Assembly: GCF_023065955.2 (NCBI RefSeq)
Contig: NW_026622808.1
Coordinates: forward strand, 34,360,475 to 34,424,474
Length of the DNA: 64,000 bases
Reading direction: 5' to 3'
From: Ursus arctos
Taxonomy: Eukaryota > Chordata > Mammalia > Carnivora > Ursidae
Both the position numbers and the translations under genes were made by a program. Below, piece after piece: positions 10,881 through 64,000 of this stretch (positions are counted from its first letter, which is position 1; every line of letters starts with the position of its first letter). The notes beneath the pieces are model-generated. The model saw only the letters and a list, made by a program, of their open reading frames with translations. It was not told the origin of the DNA and did no database searches.

Positions 10881-11592
10881 CATTCATAGCCCATGGTGTC
10901 GTCGCGGCCTTTCCGGGGACCGCTGCAGGTGATACCTGAACGCGGAGGATGCCGGCTTTGTGGGGCGTGGGCCCTGGACGAGGCCTGGGGAGCGGCGTGC
11001 TTAGGTCCTCGCGCCTGTTGATCCCGGACCACAGTCGGGAGATGCTATGGTGGGGACTGAGGGTATGCCACGTAAAGAGGACGGGCTGAGTCAAGACCAG
11101 GGAGCCCGGCGCCCACAGACGCTGCCACTCCCATTCCACGCAGCGCGGACCCCCGAGCGGGAAGCGGAAAGCCTAGGGCCTGCCGCCCCCTGGGGTCGGG
11201 GACAGAGCGAACCAGCCCCGCTCTCGCGAGGTCCCCGATCTCCACGTAGCAAGCCCCTTGGCCACGCGGTGGCGCCAGAGCCCACTGTCGGACCGCTCTC
11301 TCCCGCCCGCCCCCGGGGGTCACGTGACATAGGGGCGGCGCATTTCGATGACGTACAGCCGGCGCCCCCTCTTGCCCCGCCTGTTGCGGAGTCACGTGAC
11401 AGCCCCGGCGCAGCCTGATAACGCGCCGCCCAGCCCCTGGGCGCCGCTCCCGCCCCGCCCCGCTGCCACCGCCGCGCCGAGTCCTTTTGTCCAAGATGGC
11501 GGCGCCGGGGGCGCTGCCTCCTCGGCCGCTGCTGCCGCCGCCGCCGCTGTGAGGGGCCTGCGGGCCGCCCGCCCGCCCGCCGCGCCGGCGCC
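10880..11592 (+). promoter_or_regulatory. CpG-island promoter and 5' UTR of RBM15B
   Basis: The region is very CpG-rich. It contains two identical 10-base palindromes GTCACGTGAC at 11319-11328 and 11391-11400, a CRE-like TGACGTAC at 11349-11356 between them, and a YY1-type AAGATGGCGGC at 11493-11503 that probably marks the start-site region. The palindrome is the E-box form bound by USF and by MiT factors such as TFEB. The start site near 11480 is an inference. Confidence 0.7.
11496..11552 (+). CDS. upstream ORF (18 aa) in the RBM15B leader
   Basis: An ATG with A at -3 and G at +4 opens an 18-codon frame beginning MAAPGALPPRPLLP and ending at TGA 11550-11552, 40 bases before the RBM15B start. 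The ATG is part of the YY1 motif, so whether it is translated depends on the exact cap site. The peptide itself resembles nothing I know; any role would be in damping RBM15B translation. Confidence 0.4.
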   Translation: MAAPGALPPRPLLPPPPL

Positions 11593-14274
11593 ATGAAGAG
11601 GCAGAGCGAGCGAGACTCGAGCCCGAGCGGGCGCGGCTCGTCATCGTCGGCCAAGCGGCCGCGGGAGCGCGAACGGGAGGCGGAGGCGGGCGGGCGGCGG
11701 GCGGCGCACAAGGCCTCGGGCGGCGCCAAGCATCCCGTTCCGACGCGGGCCCGCGACAAACCCCGCGGTAGCGGGGGCGGCGGGGGTGGGCATCGTGACG
11801 GCCGCGGCGCCGGCGACGCAAATCACCGTGCGAGCAGCGGACGCTCCTCGGGCTCGGGCGCCGGCGGCGGGGGACGCGGCGGCAAGGCCTCCGGGGACCC
11901 AGGCGCTTCAGGTGCTTCACCCCGAGCGTCTCCGCTGCCGCCACCTCCGCCGCCTCCTGGGGCCGAGCCCGCGGGTCCCGGCTCGTCGGCGGCCGCGCCC
12001 GAGTACAAGACTCTGCTCATCAGCAGCCTGAGTCCCGCGCTGCCCGCCGAGCACCTCGAGGACCGGCTCTTCCACCAGTTCAAGCGCTTCGGTGAGATCA
12101 GCCTGCGCCTGTCGCACACGCCAGAGCTGGGCCGCGTGGCCTACGTGAACTTCCGGCACCCGCAGGACGCACGCGAGGCCCGCCAGCACGCCCTGGCCCG
12201 CCAGCTACTGCTCTACGACCGGCCGCTCAAGGTGGAGCCCGTGTACCTGCGTGGCGGCGGTGGTGGCGGCGGCGGGAGCAGCCGGCGAAGCAGCAGCAGC
12301 AGCGCTGCCGCCTCCACGCCCCCCCCGGGGCCGCCCGCGCCCGCCGACCCTCTCGGCTACCTACCCCTGCACGGCGGCTACCAGTACAAGCAGCGCTCGC
12401 TGTCCCCGGTAGCCGCCCCGCCGCTGCGGGAGCCCCGCGCCCGCCACGCCGCGGCAGCCTTTGCCCTGGATGCTGCCGCTGCCGCCGCAGTGGGACTATC
12501 CCGGGAGCGGGCCCTGGACTACTACGGGCTGTACGACGATCGCGGGCGCCCCTACGGTTACCCCGCCGTGTGCGAGGAGGACCTGATGCCTGAGGACGAC
12601 CAGCGGGCCACGCGCAACCTCTTCATCGGGAACCTGGACCACAGCGTGTCTGAGGTGGAGTTGCGGCGGGCCTTTGAGAAGTACGGCATCATTGAGGAGG
12701 TGGTCATCAAGAGACCTGCCCGTGGCCAGGGTGGTGCGTATGCCTTCCTCAAGTTCCAGAACCTAGACATGGCCCACAGGGCTAAGGTGGCCATGTCGGG
12801 CCGGGTGATTGGCCGAAACCCCATTAAGATAGGCTATGGCAAGGCCAACCCCACCACTCGCCTCTGGGTGGGCGGCCTGGGACCTAACACCTCACTGGCC
12901 GCGCTGGCCCGAGAGTTTGACCGCTTTGGGAGCATTCGGACCATTGATCACGTCAAGGGAGATAGCTTTGCTTACATCCAGTACGAGAGCTTGGATGCAG
13001 CTCAGGCCGCCTGTGCGAAAATGAGGGGCTTTCCCTTGGGTGGTCCAGACCGGAGGCTGCGTGTGGATTTTGCCAAAGCAGAGGAGACTCGGTATCCCCA
13101 GCAGTACCAGCCCTCACCCCTCCCTGTGCATTATGAGCTGCTCCCAGACGGCTATACCCGGCACCGAAACCTGGATGCAGACCTGCGGGTGCGGGATAGG
13201 ACCCCCCCACACCTCCTGTACTCAGACCGAGACCGGACCTTTTTGGAAGGGGACTGGACCAGCCCTAGTAAAAGTTCTGACCGCCGAAACAGCCTGGAGG
13301 GCTACAGCCGGTCGGTGCGCAGCCGGAGTGGGGAGCGCTGGGGAGATGGGGACCGGGGCCTGCCCAAGCCCTGGGAAGAGAGGCGGAAGCGGAGGAGCCT
13401 TTCCAGTGACCGTGGGAGGACAACCCACTCCCCTTACGAGGAACGGAGCAGGACCAAGGGTGGTGGGCAGCAGGTGGACCGGGGCTCTGACCGCACTCCT
13501 GAGCGCAGCCGTAAGGAGAACCACTCCAGTGACGGGACCAAGGAGTCCAGTAGCAACTCCCTCAGCAACAGCAGACACGGGGCTGAGGAGCGGAGCCACC
13601 ACCACCACCACGAGGCTCCAGACTCTTCCCACGGGAAGAAGACACGAGAGAGCGAGCGCAATCATCGGACCGCTGAGGCTGAGCCCAAGCCTCTGGAAGA
13701 GCCAAAACACGAGACCAAAAAGCTCAAGAATCTTTCCGAGTATGCCCAGACACTGCAGCTGGGCTGGAACGGGCTCCTAGTGTTGAAAAACAGCTGCTTC
13801 CCGACATCTATGCACATCCTAGAGGGGGACCAGGGGGTTCTCACTGGCCTCCTCAAAGACCACACTTCCGGGAGCAAGCTGACCCAGCTGAAGATCGCCC
13901 AGCGTCTGCGACTGGACCAGCCCAAGCTCGACGAGGTCACGCGGCGGATCAAGCAGGGGAGCCCCAATGGCTATGCGGTGCTCCTCGCCACCCAGGCGAC
14001 CCCCAGCGGGCCTGGCACTGAGGGGATGCCCACGGTGGAGCCGGGCCTACAGAGGCGGCTTCTCAGGAACCTGGTCTCCTACTTGAAACAGAAGCAGGCC
14101 GCGGGGGTGATCAGCCTGCCGGTGGGGGGGTCCAAGGGCAGAGACAGCACAGGCATGCTCTATGCCTTCCCGCCCTGCGACTTTTCCCAGCAGTACCTCC
14201 AGTCAGCACTGAGGACATTGGGCAAGCTAGAGGAAGAGCACATGGTGATAGTCATAGTACGAGACACTGCCTAG
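11593..14274 (+). CDS. RBM15B: RBM15B, RNA-binding motif protein 15B (OTT3), single exon
   Basis: An intact 893-residue frame, close to the human length of 890. RBM15B is a nuclear split-ends (SPEN) family protein that recruits the METTL3-METTL14 m6A writer to RNAs, including Xist, through WTAP, and also affects splicing and mRNA export. A basic, Ser/Gly/Pro-rich N-terminus is followed by RRM1 at about 139-219 (RNP2-like LLISSL; RNP1-like RVAYVNF), RRM2 at 340-417 (NLFIGNL; GAYAFLKF) and RRM3 at 421-498 (RLWVGGL; SFAYIQY). An RS/RE-rich linker (500-705) and a C-terminal SPOC domain at about 714-892 complete it. Low-complexity tracts include eight glycines at 221-228, a Pro run at 115-122 and five His at 669-673. 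The ATG at 11593 gives the family N-terminus MKRQSERDSS. No intron interrupts it, as in human. Confidence 0.98.
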   Translation: MKRQSERDSSPSGRGSSSSAKRPREREREAEAGGRRAAHKASGGAKHPVPTRARDKPRGSGGGGGGHRDGRGAGDANHRASSGRSSGSGAGGGGRGGKASGDPGASGASPRASPLPPPPPPPGAEPAGPGSSAAAPEYKTLLISSLSPALPAEHLEDRLFHQFKRFGEISLRLSHTPELGRVAYVNFRHPQDAREARQHALARQLLLYDRPLKVEPVYLRGGGGGGGGSSRRSSSSSAAASTPPPGPPAPADPLGYLPLHGGYQYKQRSLSPVAAPPLREPRARHAAAAFALDAAAAAAVGLSRERALDYYGLYDDRGRPYGYPAVCEEDLMPEDDQRATRNLFIGNLDHSVSEVELRRAFEKYGIIEEVVIKRPARGQGGAYAFLKFQNLDMAHRAKVAMSGRVIGRNPIKIGYGKANPTTRLWVGGLGPNTSLAALAREFDRFGSIRTIDHVKGDSFAYIQYESLDAAQAACAKMRGFPLGGPDRRLRVDFAKAEETRYPQQYQPSPLPVHYELLPDGYTRHRNLDADLRVRDRTPPHLLYSDRDRTFLEGDWTSPSKSSDRRNSLEGYSRSVRSRSGERWGDGDRGLPKPWEERRKRRSLSSDRGRTTHSPYEERSRTKGGGQQVDRGSDRTPERSRKENHSSDGTKESSSNSLSNSRHGAEERSHHHHHEAPDSSHGKKTRESERNHRTAEAEPKPLEEPKHETKKLKNLSEYAQTLQLGWNGLLVLKNSCFPTSMHILEGDQGVLTGLLKDHTSGSKLTQLKIAQRLRLDQPKLDEVTRRIKQGSPNGYAVLLATQATPSGPGTEGMPTVEPGLQRRLLRNLVSYLKQKQAAGVISLPVGGSKGRDSTGMLYAFPPCDFSQQYLQSALRTLGKLEEEHMVIVIVRDTA

Positions 14275-14603
14275 CCCACACCTGTCTCCAGCTCCGCGTT
14301 TGTGTCACAAAAGCAGTTATTTTAAAATCTGACCACCACCCCGTCCCCACATCCTACCCCCTTGGTTTGAATTCTCTGCTGGGTTATTTTGGTTCATTTG
14401 TTGGGGGACCAGAGTCCTGACCCCCACCAAAACTAAGTTCTTAGATTTTCGGGGTTATGTTCGGTTTGTTTTGTTTTTTGTTTTTGTTTTTTTTTACAGC
14501 ATTGAGAAAAGGGACTCCTGTCACGTTGATTTCTAGTGTATGAGATACTGTCTGCTGTGTTCTGTATTTTTTTATTTTTTGACTAACTGTATGGAAAGTT
14601 GTC

Positions 14604-14609
14604 AGTAAA
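14604..14609 (+). promoter_or_regulatory. proximal poly(A) signal AGTAAA of RBM15B
   Basis: A variant hexamer 330 bases after the stop, followed by GT/T-rich sequence (TTTGTCAG, TTTTTAATCCTG). It is plausible for a short transcript form. Confidence 0.4.
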
Positions 14610-16115
14610 GCCTTTGTCAGAGGATGGATTTTTAATCCTGTTCAGAGTCCTGGTTTAATCAAGTTTTTCCTCAGTGAATGGAAGACTTTTCCCCACTGCA
14701 CGCACACAAATGCCCTACGTCAACTTCGCGGTCCAGGTGGAGCTCAGAGTCCTGCTGTGTTGGTGGCTCTCAGCCCCTCCGCTCTTTGGGCCCAGTCAGG
14801 ACTCCGTTCACATTTGTTTCTAGCCTTGGCTGAGAGCGGGTTCGCTTGGCCTCTGGACCCTGCCTTGCCTGCCTGGGCAGAGCCCGCGAGCCTAAGCTCG
14901 GAGCCGGCAGCTGGGTAGTCCCGGAGTTGTTTCCCTGCCCTGAATGTGTGTGTGCGTCCCTCTGAGCTGTAGCTGTTGGACAACATGCCTAATCTTGAGG
15001 CCTTTGCAAGCAGGTAGTCTAGCAGTTGTGTGGTCTTGTGTAGTCACGGGTCAGACAAGTACGGTATTGATGCCACAGGGTCTTGGTGTCACAGGTCGAC
15101 GCAGGCTCCTCTTGTTCAGCCTCCCTTTCAGCCTTGACGGGGCAGCCCAGGAACACCGGGTTGGAGGCAGAGCTGCCTCAGACTCCCAGGGACACTGGAG
15201 GCCAAATGCCAGAATGGAGGGTGGGAAGAAGCTTTTGCTAATTCTTAAAACTTACCCAGTGTTTGTGAATTCTGGTTCTTCCTCGTTTGGGAGCTAATGT
15301 GTCCATGGAGGGGGCCTCTGCCCAGTCACTAGAGCTTTTTAGGGGACACTGAACCCCTGAAGAATTTTTGCAGCACTGCAAGGGAGCGCTCTCAACCGGC
15401 ATACCTGTTTCTCAGGTGTAAGGTGAGCGTGTGCCTTGGCCTCTTGCCCTGCTGCTGAAGTGGGACCCCTGGGAGAAAGGCACTTCGGTGGGGAAATGAA
15501 GTCACAGGTGCCAAGGTGTCAGGGCAGAGCTAGTCCGAGCCATTCAAGCCCAGCTGGGGAGGAATGTGGAGACGTCCTCCAGCTGGGAGGGAAAGATGGC
15601 TTCAAAGAGTAAAATGCTGTCATCCCTGGTCTCTGATGAGGTCAGAGGGGACCAGGGAGGGAAACCAGTCAGTTCTACAGCACTTGTCACCATAGAATAC
15701 AGCCCAGATACACTCTTCAGTGTGGCAGTTTGGATGTCCCAAAAGGACCACTGTCAGAACTGAGGACAGCAGCAGCCTCAGTAAGAGAAGTGAGCCAACC
15801 GGCCAGGAACTCCAGGTTTTCTTGGCCACGCCACTCTCCTGGCCTGGCCCACGACCCCAGCCCATGCGAGGCAACACAGGTGACAGCTGGGATGCTTTGA
15901 GAGAAACCGTCCTGAGGTGGAGGATGAGGCTCTGTGGACGGCCTGGAGGATACTTGCCTCCACGGGGAAAGAGGTGGCTTTTTGAGACCTTGGAGATTTA
16001 AAATGAACAGGGGAAGGTGCCTGGGGAGGTACTGCTCACTGGGCCACAGCTGGTGCTCATGAGAGAACAAGCACGTTCACAGCAAAAAACATGAACAAAG
16101 GAAGTGTTAAGTGCG

Positions 16116-16121
16116 TTTATT
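16116..16121 (-). promoter_or_regulatory. distal poly(A) signal of DCAF1 (AATAAA on minus)
   Basis: The plus-strand TTTATT is AATAAA on the DCAF1 strand. Using it would give a 3' UTR of about 2.9 kb that ends within the RBM15B 3' UTR. This fits my recollection that the two human genes overlap at their 3' ends. Confidence 0.5.
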
Positions 16122-16768
16122 TGCCTGTTTGTACTTGAGCGGTGTCCACAACTACCAGGCGTCTGACCAAGTCCGTGAGGGACTCAGCTGACCACAGCTC
16201 CTCCATTCCAGGGTAGCTCCTACTGCCAGAAGCAGGGGTGGGCCTTACTTGTTCAAAGCAAATGAGGTAGGGGTGGCTTAAGAGCACGTGGCAGGGCTCC
16301 CTGCAGTTCTTCGAGAAGTGCCTGGGCCACACAGAGGCCAGAGTTGCCTTGCCCCGTGAGGTCCAAAACTTCTCTGGGCTGTTCTTCATAGAGTGGGTGC
16401 TCAGCACCCAGAATCCCACACCACCCGGCAGCATTCCCAGATGTAAACCTGCCAGGAAATCTGGCTGGAGAGGACACTTCAACCCTTGCCTTGTCTACTC
16501 TTCAGGGATAGGTGTTCTCTAGCCCTAACAAAAACAAAAAATTGTATACAGAGTTTTGGTAAAGAGCCACAGCCAACTGTGACCTTCCTCCTGCTCCTCT
16601 TCCTTGGACCCTCTTCTCAGCCACTTCCTCCTCCTGGCTCTCGAGACAGCAGGTTCTGTGAACTCTCAGAAGGGCCTCGGCCAGCACCGGCAGGTCAGGC
16701 GGTCAAGGCGCTGTCAGACTGCCCCGGGGAGAGAACGGTCTAACTGCAGGTGTCCAGAGCCTCCACCC

Positions 16769-16792
16769 GGGGGGGGGGGGGGGGCGGGGGGG
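16769..16792 (+). repeat. G-run (G16-C-G7)
   Basis: A pure guanine tract with one interruption on the plus strand, so guanine-rich in RBM15B mRNA and cytosine-rich in DCAF1 mRNA. It could fold as a G-quadruplex. Length is likely polymorphic and prone to sequencing error. Confidence 0.8.
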
Positions 16793-18119
16793 CTCGGGTC
16801 CTGTCTGAGGTGTCACTTAAAGGCAAAACAACAAAAAAATCAATCTGAGGCAAATTGTGCCGCATTGTTGGTTTGCTAGTATTGTACATGTTTCTTCTAA
16901 GTGACTCAGATTTTAAGCCCTCGTATAGTAAGAAAGAAGGCTGCTGTCTCCTTAGCCTCTCAGGGCGTGTTGTCAAGTCAACCAGAACTCTGCTCCCTGT
17001 CGGGAGGTCCCCATCTCCGCCCCGGGAGACCTGCGGGCACTCCCAAGAGCTGCGGGCAGAGCTGAGGGAGACCGCCAGGGGCTCAGCTGAGTTCATGGCT
17101 AGAATAGTGTTCTTCTTGACTTTTAACCTGCTTCCTTTTGATGCATCCAGCACCAGCAGTCAGGGCTACTCCACGGGTTAGGTGTTAGCGACCCATCTAA
17201 GCCGAGGCATGAAGCAACGACAGAGCTGAGACCTCCGCTCTCTAAAGGACCAAGAGGTAGCTGTGTGACACAGGCCCGCTTCGGTGTGTGCGATCCGTGT
17301 ACGGTGCTCCGAAGCCCAGCAGGGCTTGGCCAGCCCCTGGTGAGTTTAGCCGTCTTGTCTTGTTTACTTCACAACCAAATTGGTCCCCTCTTCTCTCGGC
17401 AAAGGGAGAAGAGTCTCTAGCTATTTGATACCTACATAATAGAAACCAAGAAGCTGTTATCTGGGCAACTCAAAGGAAGAGACTGCGGTCTCCTGTTGTG
17501 GGAGGAAAGCAGGGTAAGGGGTTTAAGTGAAGAGGTCAGAGCCTGGGGCACTCTCCCTGGCAGCACCCCCGTTTCACCAACCACAGGCTGATTTTGGAGG
17601 CCTGAGCCCTGTCTGTACACCCAGCCTGCCCCCGCCCCTGCTGCCCCAAACTGCCGAAAGTGAAGAAGAGCTAGGGTCCTCTGTGCACTCTCCCTTGAGG
17701 AGACAGTAATGGTGGTCACCCAACTAACCACGGCTCCTTAGCTCTGCCAGCATGTTCCTCCAAAACGTCCCAGCTTCACCAAAGCTGAACTGCAGAGCCG
17801 CCTTCTTACGTCCGAACCCGGGACGGAGCGTGTCCACAGCAGACGGTGCCCGAACACCTCCCCCGCCCCAGCGTGGTTCCCCAGCACAGACCGATCCCTC
17901 TGGGGGAGGGCAGCAGACCAGGGCTAGACACTGTGACTAAGCTCCTTTTCTCCCCAGAGTGCTTTATCTGGGCAGAATGCGTTCTCACCGCCGTCCCGGA
18001 CTGCCTCTCTCGGAAGGCGTCTTCTCCACGGGCTGACGAGAGCTGCAGGGAAAGGGGCCGCCGTACTTTGGTAAAAGAGAACAGGGAAAGGCTATAAACA
18101 AACAAAGACAGACTTGTAG

Positions 18120-18145
18120 TTTATTTTGTATTTTTTTTAAATAAA
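18120..18145. promoter_or_regulatory. facing poly(A) signals of RBM15B and DCAF1
   Basis: AATAAA on the plus strand at 18140-18145 and AATAAA on the minus strand at 18120-18125 (TTTATT on plus) lie 14 bases apart. The plus copy is the likely distal RBM15B signal. The minus copy is a candidate proximal DCAF1 signal 0.9 kb after its stop. Confidence 0.55.
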
Positions 18146-19014
18146 TACACTTTACATTAAAGAAAAAGGCCTTTGATTTGTAATTTCCACATTGGGGAGA
18201 AAGGGAAGAAAAAAATTTTTTGAAAAACTGAATCACAAAGAAAAATAGAGGGAGTGAACTTATATCCTAAGTTCCCTCAACTCCACAAAACCAATATCCA
18301 CAACGACCTTGCTGCCCCCAAACCATGAAGGTGGGTGAATCTAGGCTTTTACTCAGCAGACAAGCACTGCCTTCCTCCCCACCTCTGGCATGAAGGAGAA
18401 CAACTTAACCTGACAGCATATGAGGCAACAGAACAGGTTAAAAAATCATATATTATATTTATAATAAAATATTCTTAATCCTTATCAATTTAAGAAACCA
18501 CGATTTTCCTTTTCATTTAAATACGTATGTAAAAATGCCTCTATATTGTTCTTTAGACATCATTTTCTTCCATAGAAAATGAAGTGCAGGGACAAGAGAC
18601 CTGGTGGATATAAGTTCATACCCTCAGTTATAAATGCCTGGTTTTTTTTTTTTTTTTTAATTTTATAAAAAACTATTTTTTGTTCTTTAAGTAAAGAACG
18701 TTATACAAAGAAAATATATTGTGAAATAACCCCAGAGACATGTTTTTTTTTTTTTTCCCCTTGAGGAAAGAGCTGTCCGTCCTAGGAGAAGGGGGAAGCA
18801 GAATAGGGCCTAACCCCTGTTGTCTTTTTTGTGGTTGTTATTGTTTTAGAAGGACCCTCAGATTCCAGTGAGGCCTCTAAGCCACAGTCCTCTGAATGCA
18901 GGGCACGCAGTTCCTTAAAAGCCAGCCCTGGGAGGAAGGGAAAGGAAGGTGTTCCGAATTCATCTGACTCAGTTTCTGGCCTGTCGAGAATGTCTTCCAC
19001 ATGGTGATGGCTCC

Positions 19015-63540
<44,526 letters not shown>

Positions 63541-64000
63541 CTATAGTAAAGGAAATGAAATAGTACAATTCAGCAAAGACCATTTTCATAACTAAAGATA
63601 TAAGATTTCAGTCTTGTGAAAAAAAATTTAATATTTCAGTGTTGTTCATAAGATTAAAAAATGCAAGTAAACTAAGTGTTCAAGTGGTTTAGTTAAAATA
63701 GCTGTGCATCTGTGAAAAAGATTCCTATTTAGCCATTAAAATTCGAGCTAAAGACCAATAACCACATAATATAGTCCTACTTTAGATGTTTAAGACCCAA
63801 AATGTTCAATAACCAAGTGAGGAGCACTAAAAATTCTATGTCCTTCTTTGAAGTTCACAATGCACAATTAACATTATTAATGAGAAATCATCCATCAAAA
63901 AGTACTTGACTCCACATATCCCAAAATTATTTTTAATTAGTTATTATGAAATAATACAAACATGTAGAGTCTAGTCAAAGAAAATGAAAATCACCCATGA

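Larger units (their letters stand above)
14275..18162 (+). other. RBM15B: RBM15B 3' UTR
   Basis: About 3.9 kb from the stop to a canonical AATAAA at 18140-18145. An earlier AGTAAA at 14604-14609 could give a short 0.35-kb form. The distal half probably overlaps the DCAF1 3' UTR on the other strand. A T-rich stretch at 14462-14495 and a long G run at 16769-16792 are the only low-complexity pieces. Confidence 0.65.
16098..19014 (-). other. DCAF1: DCAF1 3' UTR
   Basis: Sequence after the DCAF1 stop on the minus strand. The part 18150-18780 is AT-rich with several poly-T/A runs. Two candidate ends exist: about 18100 (signal 18120-18125) and about 16098 (signal 16116-16121). The longer form shares about 2 kb with RBM15B in antisense. 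Confidence 0.55.

Noticed and set aside
11045..11944. 299-codon minus-strand frame over the RBM15B promoter and 5' CDS
   Set aside because: It lies in CpG-rich DNA where stops are rare, its protein is Arg/Pro/Gly/Ala low-complexity, and it mirrors the genuine RBM15B frame.
13222..13710. 162-codon minus-strand frame inside RBM15B
   Set aside because: Antisense shadow of the conserved RBM15B coding sequence with no recognisable domain.

Overview
The window is nuclear DNA from a carnivoran mammal. The evidence is interrupted, spliced vertebrate genes together with about 25 copies of a tRNA-Lys-type SINE (CAN-SINE) whose 5' head reads GCCTGGGTGGCTCAG. This SINE family is restricted to Carnivora. 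Several copies belong to a form I associate with bears and seals, so an arctoid caniform (bear, pinniped or mustelid) is my best guess. That finer placement is an inference.

The gene order is DOCK3 (3' end, + strand), MANF (+), RBM15B (+, single exon), then DCAF1/VPRBP (- strand), which is the order I know from human 3p21. Positions 1-4525 hold the last two coding exons of DOCK3 and its long 3' UTR. A CpG-rich promoter at about 4690-5900 leads into the four-exon MANF gene (5631-9240). A gap without recognisable genes (9241-11490) ends in a second CpG island that drives RBM15B (CDS 11593-14274, 3' UTR to about 18160). From about 16.1 kb to the right edge the window is DCAF1 on the minus strand. 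I could place 19 coding exons, from 63540 down to 19015, whose phases all join; they encode the C-terminal 1382 residues. The first part of the protein (about 125 residues by comparison with human) lies beyond the right edge.

The four genes act in separate pathways: DOCK3 is a neuronal Rac activator, MANF an ER-resident or secreted stress-response factor, RBM15B an adaptor of the m6A writer complex, and DCAF1 a CUL4-DDB1 ubiquitin-ligase substrate receptor. They appear linked only by long-standing synteny. RBM15B and DCAF1 are tail to tail and their 3' UTRs probably overlap by about 2 kb.

DCAF1 introns are crowded with repeats. The 16.9-kb intron at 23492-40363 holds an old L1 of about 7.8 kb broken up by at least nine later insertions. 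I found no wholly new gene system. The most notable local observations are a SINE whose target-site duplication copies a DCAF1 splice donor, strong antisense orientation of SINEs in DCAF1, twin GTCACGTGAC palindromes and a strong-context uORF at RBM15B, three Pumilio-type sites at the DOCK3 3' end, and an arginine-rich open frame upstream of the MANF start codon.
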